Positions 1-7,670 of a stretch of 64,000 bases of DNA are shown one piece after another. The notes below the pieces were generated by a model. It was not told the DNA's origin. It saw nothing but the letters and a program-made list of their open reading frames with translations, and did no database searches. The position numbers and the translations under genes were made by a program. The stretch is from NCBI GenBank assembly GCA_902783775.1, contig CACZSI010000097.1, positions 20,261-84,260 of the forward strand, in the 5' to 3' direction. Every line of letters starts with the position of its first letter. Position 1 is the first letter of the stretch. The stretch comes from an uncultured Lachnospiraceae bacterium. Lineage in GTDB: Bacteria > Bacillota > Clostridia > Lachnospirales > Lachnospiraceae.

Positions 1-63
1 TTCGATACCCAATTCATAAGCTATGGAATTTTCCTTAACACTCTTTATCAAATGTTTTTTCAT
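1..63 (-). CDS. DUF512-family protein, N-terminal fragment (cut by window edge)
   Basis: Only the first 21 codons are present; the rest lies beyond base 1. The start MKKHLIKSVKENSIAYELGI looks like the PDZ-like opening of DUF512 proteins (radical-SAM-related Fe-S proteins), which typically begin with IxxVxxxSIAxELGIExGD. The ATG at 63 has an AGGAG Shine-Dalgarno at 70-74. In many Clostridia this gene precedes der (engA). The function of the family is not settled, and the fragment is too short to show any catalytic motif. The family call rests on the N-terminus alone. Confidence 0.55.
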   Translation of the reverse strand, partial: MKKHLIKSVKENSIAYELGIE

Positions 64-82
64 ATACTACTCCTAAATTGCC

Positions 83-928
83 CTACTCACTAATAGTTAA
101 AAATACACCTAAATTTCCTCTTTTACCTTGTGATGCTCTGTGAGAAAATAAGGTCTTATAGTTATGACATGTACACACATCACTAACAGAAATATTCTCC
201 ATTAAAACACCTGCACTTAAAATAATCTGGCGATTTATCTCCCATAAATTTAACATATACTTATCATTTTTAGGATACATAATTATATCCTTTTTATCAG
301 GCATTAATGAAATAAACTCATCAGCCACATCTTTACTTACCTCATAGCAGTCTACGCATATTGACGGACCTATAACCGCTATAATATCTTTAGGGTTACT
401 TCCATAATTTTCACCCATCATTTCTATAGTCTTTTTAGCAATCATTTTATGAGTGCCACGCCAACCGCTGTGACACACACCTATAGCCTTGTTTTTCTTA
501 TCCACTAAACAAATTGGCACACAATCCGCAAAAAAAGCAGCAAGTACTACATTTTTTTCATTGGTAATTAGTCCATCCACATCAGTGTATGCTATGTCTT
601 CAAAAATACCTTTACCCTTATTATTCTTATCTGCAATTAAAACATTGTCAGTGTGAGTCTGAGCTGTCATAACAATGTCTTTAACATCAAAACCAATGGC
701 ATCAGCTATCCTTGTAAAATTCTCAATAATATTTTCCTTAGAATCACCTCTAGTAATCCCTAAATTCATGGATGCTAAATCACCTGTTGAGACTCCACCT
801 ATCTTAGTGGAAAACCCATTCTTTAGCCATGGAATTTTATCAAGCGCATTAAAGGATAAATATGCCACGCCATTTTTTATATTTGTTTTCGTTGAATTAT
901 TGTTATTTTTATTTAAAACTATTCCCAT
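83..928 (-). CDS. pgeF: PgeF/YfiH family purine nucleoside phosphorylase-like (peptidoglycan editing) protein
   Basis: 281 aa, the usual length for the YfiH/DUF152 family, once called multicopper polyphenol oxidases and now linked to adenosine phosphorylase/deaminase activity and, in E. coli, to keeping L-Ser out of the peptidoglycan stem. The metal triad is visible: His92 in AQTHTDN, Cys136 in FFADCVP and His153 in CHSGWRGT. The spacing from Cys to the second His is as in the family. It is the last gene of an rbgA-rnhB-yraN-pgeF run and starts 11 bases after yraN ends. The Shine-Dalgarno is weak (GGTG), so it probably depends on translation from upstream. The exact substrate in this organism is unknown. 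Confidence 0.88.
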   Translation of the reverse strand: MGIVLNKNNNNSTKTNIKNGVAYLSFNALDKIPWLKNGFSTKIGGVSTGDLASMNLGITRGDSKENIIENFTRIADAIGFDVKDIVMTAQTHTDNVLIADKNNKGKGIFEDIAYTDVDGLITNEKNVVLAAFFADCVPICLVDKKNKAIGVCHSGWRGTHKMIAKKTIEMMGENYGSNPKDIIAVIGPSICVDCYEVSKDVADEFISLMPDKKDIIMYPKNDKYMLNLWEINRQIILSAGVLMENISVSDVCTCHNYKTLFSHRASQGKRGNLGVFLTISE

Positions 929-939
929 ATTTCACCATA

Positions 940-1284
940 TTAAGAAAAAATATTTTCTATAAAATCTATTCTCTCACCTTCTATTGCCAATAAATCATAA
1001 CTTATAGCCTGATTAAAGCTTAGTTTATTTTCTAATAAATAAATTTTAGATGTTCGAAGAATTTTATATATTTTAGCATTGCTAAGGGACTCTATTGCAG
1101 AGCCATACTTATTATTTTTTCTATATTTTACTTCAATAAAATGGAGAATATTATCCTTTATAGCGATAATATCTATCTCTCCACCTTTAGCATAATAATT
1201 CGTTTTTATAATCTTAAAGTTTTTCTTTTCTAAATATATCAACGCAAGAGATTCAAAATGATTTCCCACTCTCTTTTTATTCAT
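940..1284 (-). CDS. yraN: YraN family (UPF0102) endonuclease-like protein
   Basis: 114 aa, full length for UPF0102. The small protein has a restriction-endonuclease-like fold. The core motif is visible as GGEIDIIAI near residues 35-43 followed by LHFIEVKYR near residues 48-56, matching the E-D-ExK pattern of PD-(D/E)xK nucleases. Its cellular role is not established; some homologues are reported as DNA-binding or nuclease proteins. It sits 4 bases after rnhB, a very common pairing in bacteria, so it is almost certainly co-transcribed. No strong Shine-Dalgarno precedes the start. Confidence 0.85.
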   Translation of the reverse strand: MNKKRVGNHFESLALIYLEKKNFKIIKTNYYAKGGEIDIIAIKDNILHFIEVKYRKNNKYGSAIESLSNAKIYKILRTSKIYLLENKLSFNQAISYDLLAIEGERIDFIENIFS

Positions 1285-1288
1285 ATAT

Positions 1289-2047
1289 TTATTTTAATAT
1301 CCCTTCTATAAAAGTCTTTCTGTGTATTGGACATGGGCCATATAACTTTAAGGCATCAATATGTTTCTGTGTGCCGTATCCTTTATTGGATTTAAAATCA
1401 TATTCCGGGAATAACTTATCATATTCATCCATTAAAGAATCTCTATATACCTTAGCCACAATACTAGCTGCACCTATGGATATACTTTTAGAATCACCTT
1501 TTACAATAGCTACCTGCTTAATATCATTGTCAGGTATCTTTACTGCATCCACTAATAATAAATCAGGCTTAACCATTAATTCACTAATGGCTTTATTCAT
1601 TGCACGATATGTAGCCTGAAGAATATTTATATCATCAATTACCTCAGGCGAAACTAATGACACCTTAGTGGCCACTGCTTTTTTAACTATTATCTTAGAT
1701 AATTCTTCTCTTTTTTTAGGCGATAATTTCTTTGAGTCATTAATATAAAGTATATCACAGTTTTTAGGTAATATCACTGCCCCTGCAGCCACAGGACCGG
1801 CTAAACAGCCTCTGCCCACTTCATCTACGCCGCAGATATAGTCATAATCGCTATATTTATTTTCAAAGAATTTTATCTTTTCACATCTTTCCAGCTCTTT
1901 ATGATAATCATCTAATCTTTTTTTAGCTGATTTAACTATTGTTTTAACGCCAGCTCTAGAATCCGCTTCATATTTTTCAATAAATGCGTATAGTTCTAAC
2001 TCTGAAGTATTCTTTAATATATCTTTTATATCACTGATTTTTTCCAT
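1289..2047 (-). CDS. rnhB: ribonuclease HII
   Basis: 252 aa. Removes RNA from RNA-DNA hybrids and initiates repair of misincorporated ribonucleotides. The catalytic signature CGVDEVGRGCLAGPVAAGAV starts near residue 72, giving the first Asp-Glu pair; a further Asp is in LLVDAVKI. The roughly 70-residue N-terminal extension ahead of the catalytic core is normal for Firmicute RNase HII. The start at 2047 has a strong GGGAGG Shine-Dalgarno. It lies 17 bases after rbgA, as in Bacillus (rbgA-rnhB), and runs on into yraN. Confidence 0.95.
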   Translation of the reverse strand: MEKISDIKDILKNTSELELYAFIEKYEADSRAGVKTIVKSAKKRLDDYHKELERCEKIKFFENKYSDYDYICGVDEVGRGCLAGPVAAGAVILPKNCDILYINDSKKLSPKKREELSKIIVKKAVATKVSLVSPEVIDDINILQATYRAMNKAISELMVKPDLLLVDAVKIPDNDIKQVAIVKGDSKSISIGAASIVAKVYRDSLMDEYDKLFPEYDFKSNKGYGTQKHIDALKLYGPCPIHRKTFIEGILK

Positions 2048-2064
2048 ATATACCTCCCTTTATC

Positions 2065-2910
2065 CTAAACTCGGTCTAGAGAGATTCTTCCTAGTTTTCC
2101 ACTTCTAAAATCATCTATAATTAGTTTTGATGCTCTGTCTAAATCAGGTTCATTGCCCCTCTTTATACATCCTCTAATTCTGGCAATCTCATACATAGTC
2201 TCGATAGTTTCTTTTTTTGGTTCAAAACCATATCTCTCAACTATGGCATCCTTGTAATCCTTCTCTAAAATCTTTAGTAAGCTAAATGCCATCTCAGCCG
2301 AATCAAGGATATTATCATTGATAGTTCCAACTAGCGCTAAATGAAGTCCGATAGTTTGATCTTCAAACTTAGGCCATAAAATACCCGGTGTATCTAATAA
2401 TTCTAAGTTTTTATTAAGTCTAATCCACTGTTTTCCCTTTGTAACTCCTGGTTTATTACCTGTTTTAGCTACAGATTTTCCAGCATAAGAATTAATAAAA
2501 GTAGATTTTCCTACATTAGGAATTCCCACAACCATAGCTCTAATAGGTCTGTTTACGCCCTTTTTCTGGTTTCTCTCAATTTTTTCCTTACAAGCTATTT
2601 TTACTGCTTCATCTATCTTTTTTAAAGTCTTTTTATTTCTAGAATCAATCTTTAATGTAGTAATACCCTTATCTTCAAAATATTTAGTCCACTTATCATT
2701 CTGTATAGGATCTGCTAAATCTGTTTTATTAAGCAATACAATTCTAGCCTTATTCTGTCCTAATTTATCAATATCAGGGTTTCTGCTACTAATTACAGTT
2801 CTAGCATCTAATAACTCTATTAGTAAATCTATTAATTTAATATCTTCTTTCATCTGGCGCACAGCCTTAGTCATATGACCTGGGTACCAGTTAATATTAG
2901 TATTATTCAT
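2065..2910 (-). CDS. rbgA: ribosome biogenesis GTPase RbgA (YlqF)
   Basis: 281 aa circularly permuted GTPase needed for late assembly of the 50S subunit. The permuted motif order is visible: G4 as LNKTD near residue 60 comes before the P-loop GIPNVGKSTFIN near 128 and the G3 motif DTPGILWP near 174. The N-terminal NWYPGHMTKAVRQ is the family hallmark. The C-terminal helical region includes RIRG and the conserved DFRSGKLGRISL ending. It follows the rplS terminator on the same strand and begins a four-gene run with rnhB, yraN and pgeF. The Shine-Dalgarno is AAAAGGATGG. Confidence 0.95.
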   Translation of the reverse strand: MNNTNINWYPGHMTKAVRQMKEDIKLIDLLIELLDARTVISSRNPDIDKLGQNKARIVLLNKTDLADPIQNDKWTKYFEDKGITTLKIDSRNKKTLKKIDEAVKIACKEKIERNQKKGVNRPIRAMVVGIPNVGKSTFINSYAGKSVAKTGNKPGVTKGKQWIRLNKNLELLDTPGILWPKFEDQTIGLHLALVGTINDNILDSAEMAFSLLKILEKDYKDAIVERYGFEPKKETIETMYEIARIRGCIKRGNEPDLDRASKLIIDDFRSGKLGRISLDRV

Positions 2911-2940
2911 ATATTACCATCCTTTTTTCTAATAGATTAA

Positions 2941-2967
2941 AAGAGAACAGGCAAAACCTGTTCTCTT
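2941..2967 (-). terminator. intrinsic terminator after rplS
   Basis: A perfect 11-bp stem (2941-2951 with 2957-2967) closes a 5-base loop. On the minus strand it is followed by a T-rich run (TTTTAAT). It lies 40 bases after the rplS stop and separates the ribosomal operon from rbgA. Confidence 0.85.
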
Positions 2968-3006
2968 AATCTGTTCATAAGAAATTTAAATAAAATTGAA
3001 ATAAAA

Positions 3007-3357
3007 TTATTTAACTAATTCTTTAACTCTAGTAGCTTTACCAACTCTGTTTCTGATGTAGTTAAGTTTAGCTCTTCTTACTTTACCTCTTCTTACAACA
3101 TCGATGTGATCGATAGTTGGTGAGTAAAGTGGCCAAGTTCTTTCAACTCCGATACCATTTGAAGTCTTTCTTACAGTGAATGTAGCTCTGTTGCTTCCAC
3201 CCTGCTTCTTAATAACAAGTCCTTCGAATACCTGGATTCTAGAACGATTACCCTCAACGATGTTAGCGTGAACTTTAATAGTGTCACCAACGTTAAAAGC
3301 TGTTACTTCTTTTCCTTCAATCTGTTCTTTTTCAATTTCTTTGATAATATCCTGCAT
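3007..3357 (-). CDS. rplS: 50S ribosomal protein L19
   Basis: 116 aa, standard length. The sequence contains the typical [20 protein letters not shown] and [11 protein letters not shown] segments of L19, which sits at the 30S-50S interface. The start has AAGGAGG 6-7 bases upstream. It follows trmD, as in most bacteria, but a good promoter lies in the 109-base gap, so it can be expressed apart from trmD. A strong terminator follows. The leader may carry an autoregulatory structure (see separate entry). Confidence 0.98.
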   Translation of the reverse strand: MQDIIKEIEKEQIEGKEVTAFNVGDTIKVHANIVEGNRSRIQVFEGLVIKKQGGSNRATFTVRKTSNGIGVERTWPLYSPTIDHIDVVRRGKVRRAKLNYIRNRVGKATRVKELVK

Positions 3358-3429
3358 AATATCCTCCTTATTATTTCGATGCTCTTAATACTTCTGTAAC
3401 AGAGGAACATCTTTTTTTCTTATACAGCA
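3358..3429 (-). promoter_or_regulatory. candidate L19 leader RNA (rplS 5' UTR)
   Basis: The expected transcript from the promoter at 3436-3464 has a leader of about 72 bases. It can fold with an outer GATG/CATC pairing around a small TCTG-TTA-CAGA hairpin, followed by an AAGGAGG Shine-Dalgarno. Firmicutes are known to carry an L19 leader motif at this place, where L19 is thought to repress its own synthesis. The match to that family is judged by position and shape only; a covariance-model search would decide. Confidence 0.5.
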
Positions 3430-3435
3430 CGTAAT

Positions 3436-3464
3436 ATAATAACATATTGCTATGCAAATATCAA
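3436..3464 (-). promoter_or_regulatory. sigma-A-type promoter of rplS
   Basis: TTGATA (3459-3464) and TATTAT (3436-3441) on the minus strand are separated by exactly 17 bases. The -35 box starts 3 bases after the trmD stop, so rplS has its own promoter. Confidence 0.75.
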
Positions 3465-3466
3465 GG

Positions 3467-4201
3467 TTAATCCTGCATTTTTAATTTATTAATTAATTCA
3501 ATATCTTCCTTAGATAATTCTGCCTTTTTTAATAGATCCGGGCGTCTCTCAAAAGTTCTCTTAACGGACTCCACATGTCTGTACTCATCCACCTTTTTAT
3601 GATCTCCGGACAATAAAATATCCGGCACAGTTTTTCCCATAAAATCGTATGGTCTAGTGTATTGCGGATGCTCTAATAAGTTATCAGAAAAACTTTCCAA
3701 AACGCTGGAGTCATCATTTCCTAATACCCCTGGCACCAATCTAGAGATTGCATCAATCATAACCATAGACGCCAATTCACCGCCAGTTAGCACATAATCG
3801 CCAATAGATAAATTATCAGTTACAATCTCCTCTAAAACTCTTTCATCGATTCCTTCATAATGCCCGCATAGAAATACCAAATCCTCTTCCATTGATAATT
3901 CCTTAGCAATACTCTGATTAAAAGTTTTTCCCTGAGGCGTTGTATAAATCACTCTAGGCTTTTTTCCTATCTTTTCTTCAATGGATTTATAGCTATCATA
4001 AACAGGACCTGGCTGCATAACCATACCGGCACCCCCGCCATATGGATAATCATCCACCTGACCGTGCTTATTGCCGGAAAAATCTCTAATATTGACAGCC
4101 TCTAGCCCAATTTTTCCCTGTTCAATAGCTCTTCCCGTAATGCTGGTATTTAATCCATTTAAAACCATCTCCGGAAAAAGCGTTAAAATATGAAAATTCA
4201 T
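3467..4201 (-). CDS. trmD: tRNA (guanine37-N1)-methyltransferase
   Basis: 244 aa. SAM-dependent methylation of G37 next to the anticodon, which prevents frameshifting. The knotted SPOUT core is recognisable: LFPEMVLNGLNTSITGRA at the N-terminus, the GQVDDYPYGGGAGMVMQPGP loop, LCGHYEGIDERV, and SIGDYVLTGGELA. The start overlaps the rimM stop by one base (TAATG), showing tight translational coupling. It is the last gene of the ylxM-ffh-rpsP-khpA-rimM-trmD run before the rplS promoter. Confidence 0.98.
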   Translation of the reverse strand: MNFHILTLFPEMVLNGLNTSITGRAIEQGKIGLEAVNIRDFSGNKHGQVDDYPYGGGAGMVMQPGPVYDSYKSIEEKIGKKPRVIYTTPQGKTFNQSIAKELSMEEDLVFLCGHYEGIDERVLEEIVTDNLSIGDYVLTGGELASMVMIDAISRLVPGVLGNDDSSVLESFSDNLLEHPQYTRPYDFMGKTVPDILLSGDHKKVDEYRHVESVKRTFERRPDLLKKAELSKEDIELINKLKMQD

Positions 4202-4710
4202 TAATCCATTAACCCCTTTAACATATGTACTAAAATTTCTCTTTTTTCAATATCCTTATTTAAAATACATTGCTCAATAGACGGAATAAGAACCTCTCCT
4301 CCATTATGTAACTTTACTACATAAACATCATTAGCTCCTGTTTCCATCACATCCTCCAAAACGCCGATATCCTCACCCTCATCTGTGACAATCTTACATC
4401 CAATTAAATCCTGAACATAATACAATCCGTCCTCTAAAGGAATAGCGTTTTCTCTATCAACTAACAAGTCCATAGTTTTGAATTTTTCAACATCATTGAT
4501 ATTATTATATTCTTTAAATTTAATAATAACCATTCCCTTAAAATATCTTACCTTCTCCACGGTAACAGGGATATATTCACCTCTATTATCTATATATGCG
4601 CTTTTTAAGTAGTCAAATCTACTAACATCCTCTGTAGTAGGCTTAATTTTTAATTCACCTTTTAGGGCATGAGTGTTAGTTATTATTCCAACTCTAAAAT
4701 AATTTTCCAT
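4201..4710 (-). CDS. rimM: ribosome maturation factor RimM
   Basis: 169 aa with the chosen start. Assists maturation of the 30S head and binds S19. The N-terminal domain starts YFRVGIITNTHALKGELKI and a PRC-barrel domain follows (LEDGLYYVQDLIGCKIVTDEG). The frame is open 16 codons further upstream to 4758, but that part would be coded by a hairpin. The ATG at 4710 has GGAGAG at the right distance and matches the family N-terminus. It is coupled to trmD by a one-base overlap. A terminator-like hairpin lies just before its Shine-Dalgarno. Confidence 0.95.
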   Translation of the reverse strand: MENYFRVGIITNTHALKGELKIKPTTEDVSRFDYLKSAYIDNRGEYIPVTVEKVRYFKGMVIIKFKEYNNINDVEKFKTMDLLVDRENAIPLEDGLYYVQDLIGCKIVTDEGEDIGVLEDVMETGANDVYVVKLHNGGEVLIPSIEQCILNKDIEKREILVHMLKGLMD

Positions 4711-4728
4711 ATAAACTCTCCATAATAA

Positions 4729-4751
4729 AAGGCTGGTATAAAACCAGCCTT
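4729..4751 (-). terminator. terminator-like hairpin between khpA and rimM
   Basis: A 9-bp perfect stem (4729-4737 with 4743-4751) has a 5-base loop and is followed on the minus strand by TTTTATTAT, then at once by the rimM Shine-Dalgarno GGAGAG. It sits inside an operon, so it may lower expression of rimM-trmD relative to rpsP, or act as an RNA processing or stability element. Confidence 0.6.
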
Positions 4752-4769
4752 CATGCACTTGTTCAAAAA

Positions 4770-4997
4770 TTATAGTATTTCTACTTTTACTTTCTTGTCA
4801 AGGTTAGTTGAAGCAGCTCTAACTACGGCACGAATAGCCTTAGCAATTCTACCCTTCTTACCTATAACTTTACCCATGTCGTTCTCTGCAACATGAAGCT
4901 GAACAATAAGGATTCCATTTTCCTCTTTCTCTGTAACTACCACATCACTAGGAGAATCAACAAGTGCTTTTGCAATTGTCTCTACTAATTCCTTCAT
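4770..4997 (-). CDS. khpA: KH-domain RNA-binding protein KhpA
   Basis: 75 aa single KH domain (YlqC/UPF0109). The RNA-binding loop GKKGRIAKAIRAVVR is clear near residues 46-60, preceded by VAENDMGKVI. In streptococci and clostridia KhpA pairs with KhpB (Jag/EloR) in a small-RNA-binding complex linked to cell elongation. It lies between rpsP and rimM, the usual place. The start has an AGGAGGCGC Shine-Dalgarno. It ends 19 bases before the hairpin that precedes rimM. Confidence 0.95.
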   Translation of the reverse strand: MKELVETIAKALVDSPSDVVVTEKEENGILIVQLHVAENDMGKVIGKKGRIAKAIRAVVRAASTNLDKKVKVEIL

Positions 4998-5017
4998 GAA
5001 TTGCGCCTCCTAATCAA

Positions 5018-5263
5018 TTATTTTGTGATTCCAGCAATCTTAAGGATCTTTCCTACTGTCTCTGTAGGCTGAGCACCATTTCCTAACCATTTTTTAATAG
5101 CTTCTTCCTTAACGTCGATTACGCTAGGATCCTTAGTTGGATCATATGTTCCAACTTCCTCGATAAATCTTCCATCTCTAGGTGCTCTAGCATCAGCTAC
5201 AACTATTCTATAAAATGGAGCTTTCTTCTTTCCCATTCTCTTTAATCTGATTTTTACTGCCAT
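5018..5263 (-). CDS. rpsP: 30S ribosomal protein S16
   Basis: 81 aa, normal for S16. Begins [20 protein letters not shown], the family signature, followed by [23 protein letters not shown]16 binds 16S rRNA early in 30S assembly. The start is preceded by GGAGGTATTTTAC. It is 80 bases after ffh and 20 bases before khpA. A weak hairpin in the ffh-rpsP gap may tune read-through. Confidence 0.98.
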   Translation of the reverse strand: MAVKIRLKRMGKKKAPFYRIVVADARAPRDGRFIEEVGTYDPTKDPSVIDVKEEAIKKWLGNGAQPTETVGKILKIAGITK

Positions 5264-5307
5264 TGTAAAATACCTCCAAAAATTAATTAATTAAAATAAA
5301 ATAATAT

Positions 5308-5335
5308 ATATCATAAAACCTAATAGGTTTGATAT
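5308..5335 (-). terminator. weak terminator-like hairpin between ffh and rpsP
   Basis: GATAT/ATATC and AAACC/GGTTT stems enclose TATTA, with a three-base bulge on one side. It is followed on the minus strand by TATATTATTTT. AT-rich and imperfect, so partial termination at most. Confidence 0.35.
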
Positions 5336-5343
5336 CTGATTTT

Positions 5344-6690
5344 TTAAAAGCTAAAAGGTAAGTTAAATCCCTTAGAACGTTTACCTTTTTTCATCATGCC
5401 AGACATGTTCTTCATCATCTTTCTGGCTTCATTAAACTGTTTAATGAATTTATTAACCTCAGCGATGTCTAAGCCGGCTCCCTTAGCCAATCTAGCTTTT
5501 CTAGACGGATTTAATAAATCCGGATTATTTCTCTCCTCTAGGGTCATGGAATAAATAATAGCCTCTGTTCTCTTAATCTGCTTTTCATCCGGAAGCATAT
5601 CAGGGCTAACCTTATTTCCAATACCAGGAATCATAGATAGCATCGATGACAAACCACCCATATTTCTTATCTGTGACATATACTCTATATAATCATCAAA
5701 TGTGAACTGAGCTTTCTTTAATCTGTCAGTCATCTCTTTAGCTTTTTCTTCATCAATAGCATCCTGTGCCTTCTCAATAAGTGATAAGACATCACCCATT
5801 CCTAAGATTCTAGATGCCATTCTGTCTGGATGGAACTGCTCTAAATCAGAAAGTTTCTCACCCATACCAACATAAAGAATAGGTCTTCCTGTTACAGCCT
5901 TAATAGAAAGAGCTGCACCACCTCTAGTATCACCGTCTAACTTAGTGATAACCACACCGTCAATACCAATCTTTTCATTGAATTCATTGGCCACATTAAC
6001 AGCGTCCTGACCTGTCATTGCATCAACTACTAAAACAGTGTCAGTAATATCTATGTTCTCTCTGATACCAATCAACTCATTCATCATATCTTCATCTACA
6101 TGAAGACGACCTGCAGTATCGAGAATAACAACATTGTTATCATTTTTCTTAGCATGTTCTATAGCCGCTTTAGCAATATCTAATGGTTTATTTTTATCTC
6201 CCATAGCAAATACAGGAACATGCATCTTCTTACCATTGATTTTTAACTGTTCAATGGCCGCTGGTCTATATACATCAAGGGCTGCTAAAAGAGGTCTCTT
6301 TCCTCTCTCCTTAAACTTTCCAGCTAACTTAGCTGCTGTAGTAGTTTTACCTGCACCCTGAAGTCCCATCATCATAACAACTGTAACTTCGTTATCCGGC
6401 AACATCTTAAGCTGAGTAGTTTCTGATCCTAAAAGGTCAGTCAATTCCTCATTAACTATCTTAATCACCATCTGGCCAGGTGTAAGACTAGTCATAACAT
6501 CCTGTCCTATAGCCTTTTCTGTTACAGTCTTAGTAAAATTCTTAACTACTTTAAAGTTAACATCAGCCTCTAAGAAAGCTAATCTAACTTCTTTCATAGC
6601 TGCCTTTATATCATCCTCAGTAAGAGTTCCCTTACCTTTTAATGATTTAAATACATTTTGTAATTTATCTGATAAGTTTTCAAATGCCAT
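5344..6690 (-). CDS. ffh: signal recognition particle protein Ffh (SRP54)
   Basis: 448 aa. GTPase that, with the 4.5S/6S RNA, delivers nascent membrane proteins to FtsY. N domain first (MAFENLSDKLQNVFKSLKGKG), then the G domain with the P-loop GLQGAGKTTTAAKLA near residue 110, DTAGRLH and TKLDGDTRGGAAL. The methionine-rich M domain starts near residue 320 (FTFDDYIEYMSQIRNMGG) and ends in ARKMMKNMSGMMKKGKR. It directly follows ylxM, its usual partner, 23 bases away. Confidence 0.98.
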   Translation of the reverse strand: MAFENLSDKLQNVFKSLKGKGTLTEDDIKAAMKEVRLAFLEADVNFKVVKNFTKTVTEKAIGQDVMTSLTPGQMVIKIVNEELTDLLGSETTQLKMLPDNEVTVVMMMGLQGAGKTTTAAKLAGKFKERGKRPLLAALDVYRPAAIEQLKINGKKMHVPVFAMGDKNKPLDIAKAAIEHAKKNDNNVVILDTAGRLHVDEDMMNELIGIRENIDITDTVLVVDAMTGQDAVNVANEFNEKIGIDGVVITKLDGDTRGGAALSIKAVTGRPILYVGMGEKLSDLEQFHPDRMASRILGMGDVLSLIEKAQDAIDEEKAKEMTDRLKKAQFTFDDYIEYMSQIRNMGGLSSMLSMIPGIGNKVSPDMLPDEKQIKRTEAIIYSMTLEERNNPDLLNPSRKARLAKGAGLDIAEVNKFIKQFNEARKMMKNMSGMMKKGKRSKGFNLPFSF

Positions 6691-6713
6691 ATGGCCTCCA
6701 TTTATAGTAAAGA

Positions 6714-7046
6714 TTAATAGTTTTCAATAATCTCTCTAGCTAATTTTCTAATCTGTTTAACATCTGTATCCTTAGTATCATTAGTTAAATCACAAATCTC
6801 AGATACGATGCCCTTAATCTCTTCAAACTTTTTAACTAACTGAAGTTTATCCTCATATTTCTCTAAAAGTTTATCGCATCTCTTTACAGTATCGTGAACA
6901 CCCTGTCTTGAAATGCCATGCTCATCTGCAATCTCTGATAAACTTAAATCCTCTAGCATAAACTCTTCATAAATATCTCTTTGATGCTCTGTAAGTAACT
7001 GACCATAAAAATCATATAACAGAGAACTTCTAAATAAATCTTTCAT
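6714..7046 (-). CDS. ylxM: YlxM family (UPF0122) helix-turn-helix regulator of SRP
   Basis: 110 aa. Starts FRSSLLYDFYGQLLTEHQRDIYEEF and contains a sigma-4-like helix-turn-helix (LSLSEIADEHGISRQGVHDTVKR near residues 32-54). In streptococci YlxM influences SRP GTPase activity; the gene almost always sits in front of ffh, as here. A consensus promoter at 7070-7098 lies just upstream, with its -35 box inside the luxS terminator. The Shine-Dalgarno is GAGG. Confidence 0.93.
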   Translation of the reverse strand: MKDLFRSSLLYDFYGQLLTEHQRDIYEEFMLEDLSLSEIADEHGISRQGVHDTVKRCDKLLEKYEDKLQLVKKFEEIKGIVSEICDLTNDTKDTDVKQIRKLAREIIENY

Positions 7047-7069
7047 AGAAAAACCTCAATCCAAAGAAG

Positions 7070-7098
7070 ATAATACAATAATAAAAAGCCACTGTCAA
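7070..7098 (-). promoter_or_regulatory. sigma-A-type promoter of the ylxM-ffh operon
   Basis: TTGACA (7093-7098), a 17-base spacer and TATTAT (7070-7075) on the minus strand. The -35 box is part of the 3' arm of the luxS terminator stem, so the two elements share bases. Confidence 0.8.
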
Positions 7099-7123
7099 GT
7101 GTTTTTTCTTGACAGCGGCTTTT
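7084..7123 (-). terminator. intrinsic terminator of luxS
   Basis: A 16-bp stem (7084-7099 with 7108-7123) closes an 8-base loop. It contains one G-U pair when read on the minus strand, then TTTTTATTATTG. It is strong and ends the ilvA-luxS transcript. Confidence 0.9.
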
Positions 7124-7129
7124 ATTCTT

Positions 7130-7654
7130 TTATGAGTCAAAAAATTCTCTTCCATCATCAGTTACTAAACGCTCCACATTAGGATACTCAAAAATCTTAG
7201 AATTATCTTTATTCTCTTTAAGATATGTTGCAAACTCCTTTGCATACCATTTAGCTAACCATAGATTATGTAGTAAATAATTTCCACAGTTGACCGGTGC
7301 TGCTCCAGGAATATCATCTGCCTCTTCCACTGATAAAAACGCATCAGTAATAAGCTTATGAATTTCCTTAGAAGATCGATTTCCTTTAAGAATAAGATAA
7401 AAACCTGTAAGGCAACCCATTGGTCCCCAATAAATCACCTCATCCTTCCACTCATCGTCATTTCGAAGGTAAGTAGCTATAATATGCTCTAATGTGTGCA
7501 TTGCTGCCACATCAACTGCAGGCTCTCTGTTAGGTCTCTTCATTCTTATATCGTAAGTGGTAACGGCATTGCCCCCTACATCGTCTATACGACTAACAAA
7601 AATACCAGGAACAATAGCTGTATGGTCCACTGAAAAACTCTGTATCATTTTCAT
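7130..7654 (-). CDS. luxS: S-ribosylhomocysteine lyase LuxS
   Basis: 174 aa. Cleaves S-ribosylhomocysteine to homocysteine and DPD, the precursor of AI-2, in the activated methyl cycle. The metal site HTLEH is visible near residues 53-57, with the catalytic Cys in MGCLTGFYL (family CRTGFY region) and the third metal ligand Cys in APVNCGNYLLHNL. Slightly longer than the usual 150-160 aa because of a C-terminal extension (SKIFEYPNVERLVTDDGREF). It lies 16 bases after ilvA and is followed by a strong terminator. The motif reads CLTGF where most LuxS have CRTGF, a small departure. Confidence 0.93.
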   Translation of the reverse strand: MKMIQSFSVDHTAIVPGIFVSRIDDVGGNAVTTYDIRMKRPNREPAVDVAAMHTLEHIIATYLRNDDEWKDEVIYWGPMGCLTGFYLILKGNRSSKEIHKLITDAFLSVEEADDIPGAAPVNCGNYLLHNLWLAKWYAKEFATYLKENKDNSKIFEYPNVERLVTDDGREFFDS

Positions 7655-7670
7655 AGTAAATTCTCCTCTT

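Noticed and set aside
4711-4758. N-terminal extension of RimM (start at 4758)
   Set aside because: It would be coded by the hairpin, has no Shine-Dalgarno and does not match the family N-terminus.
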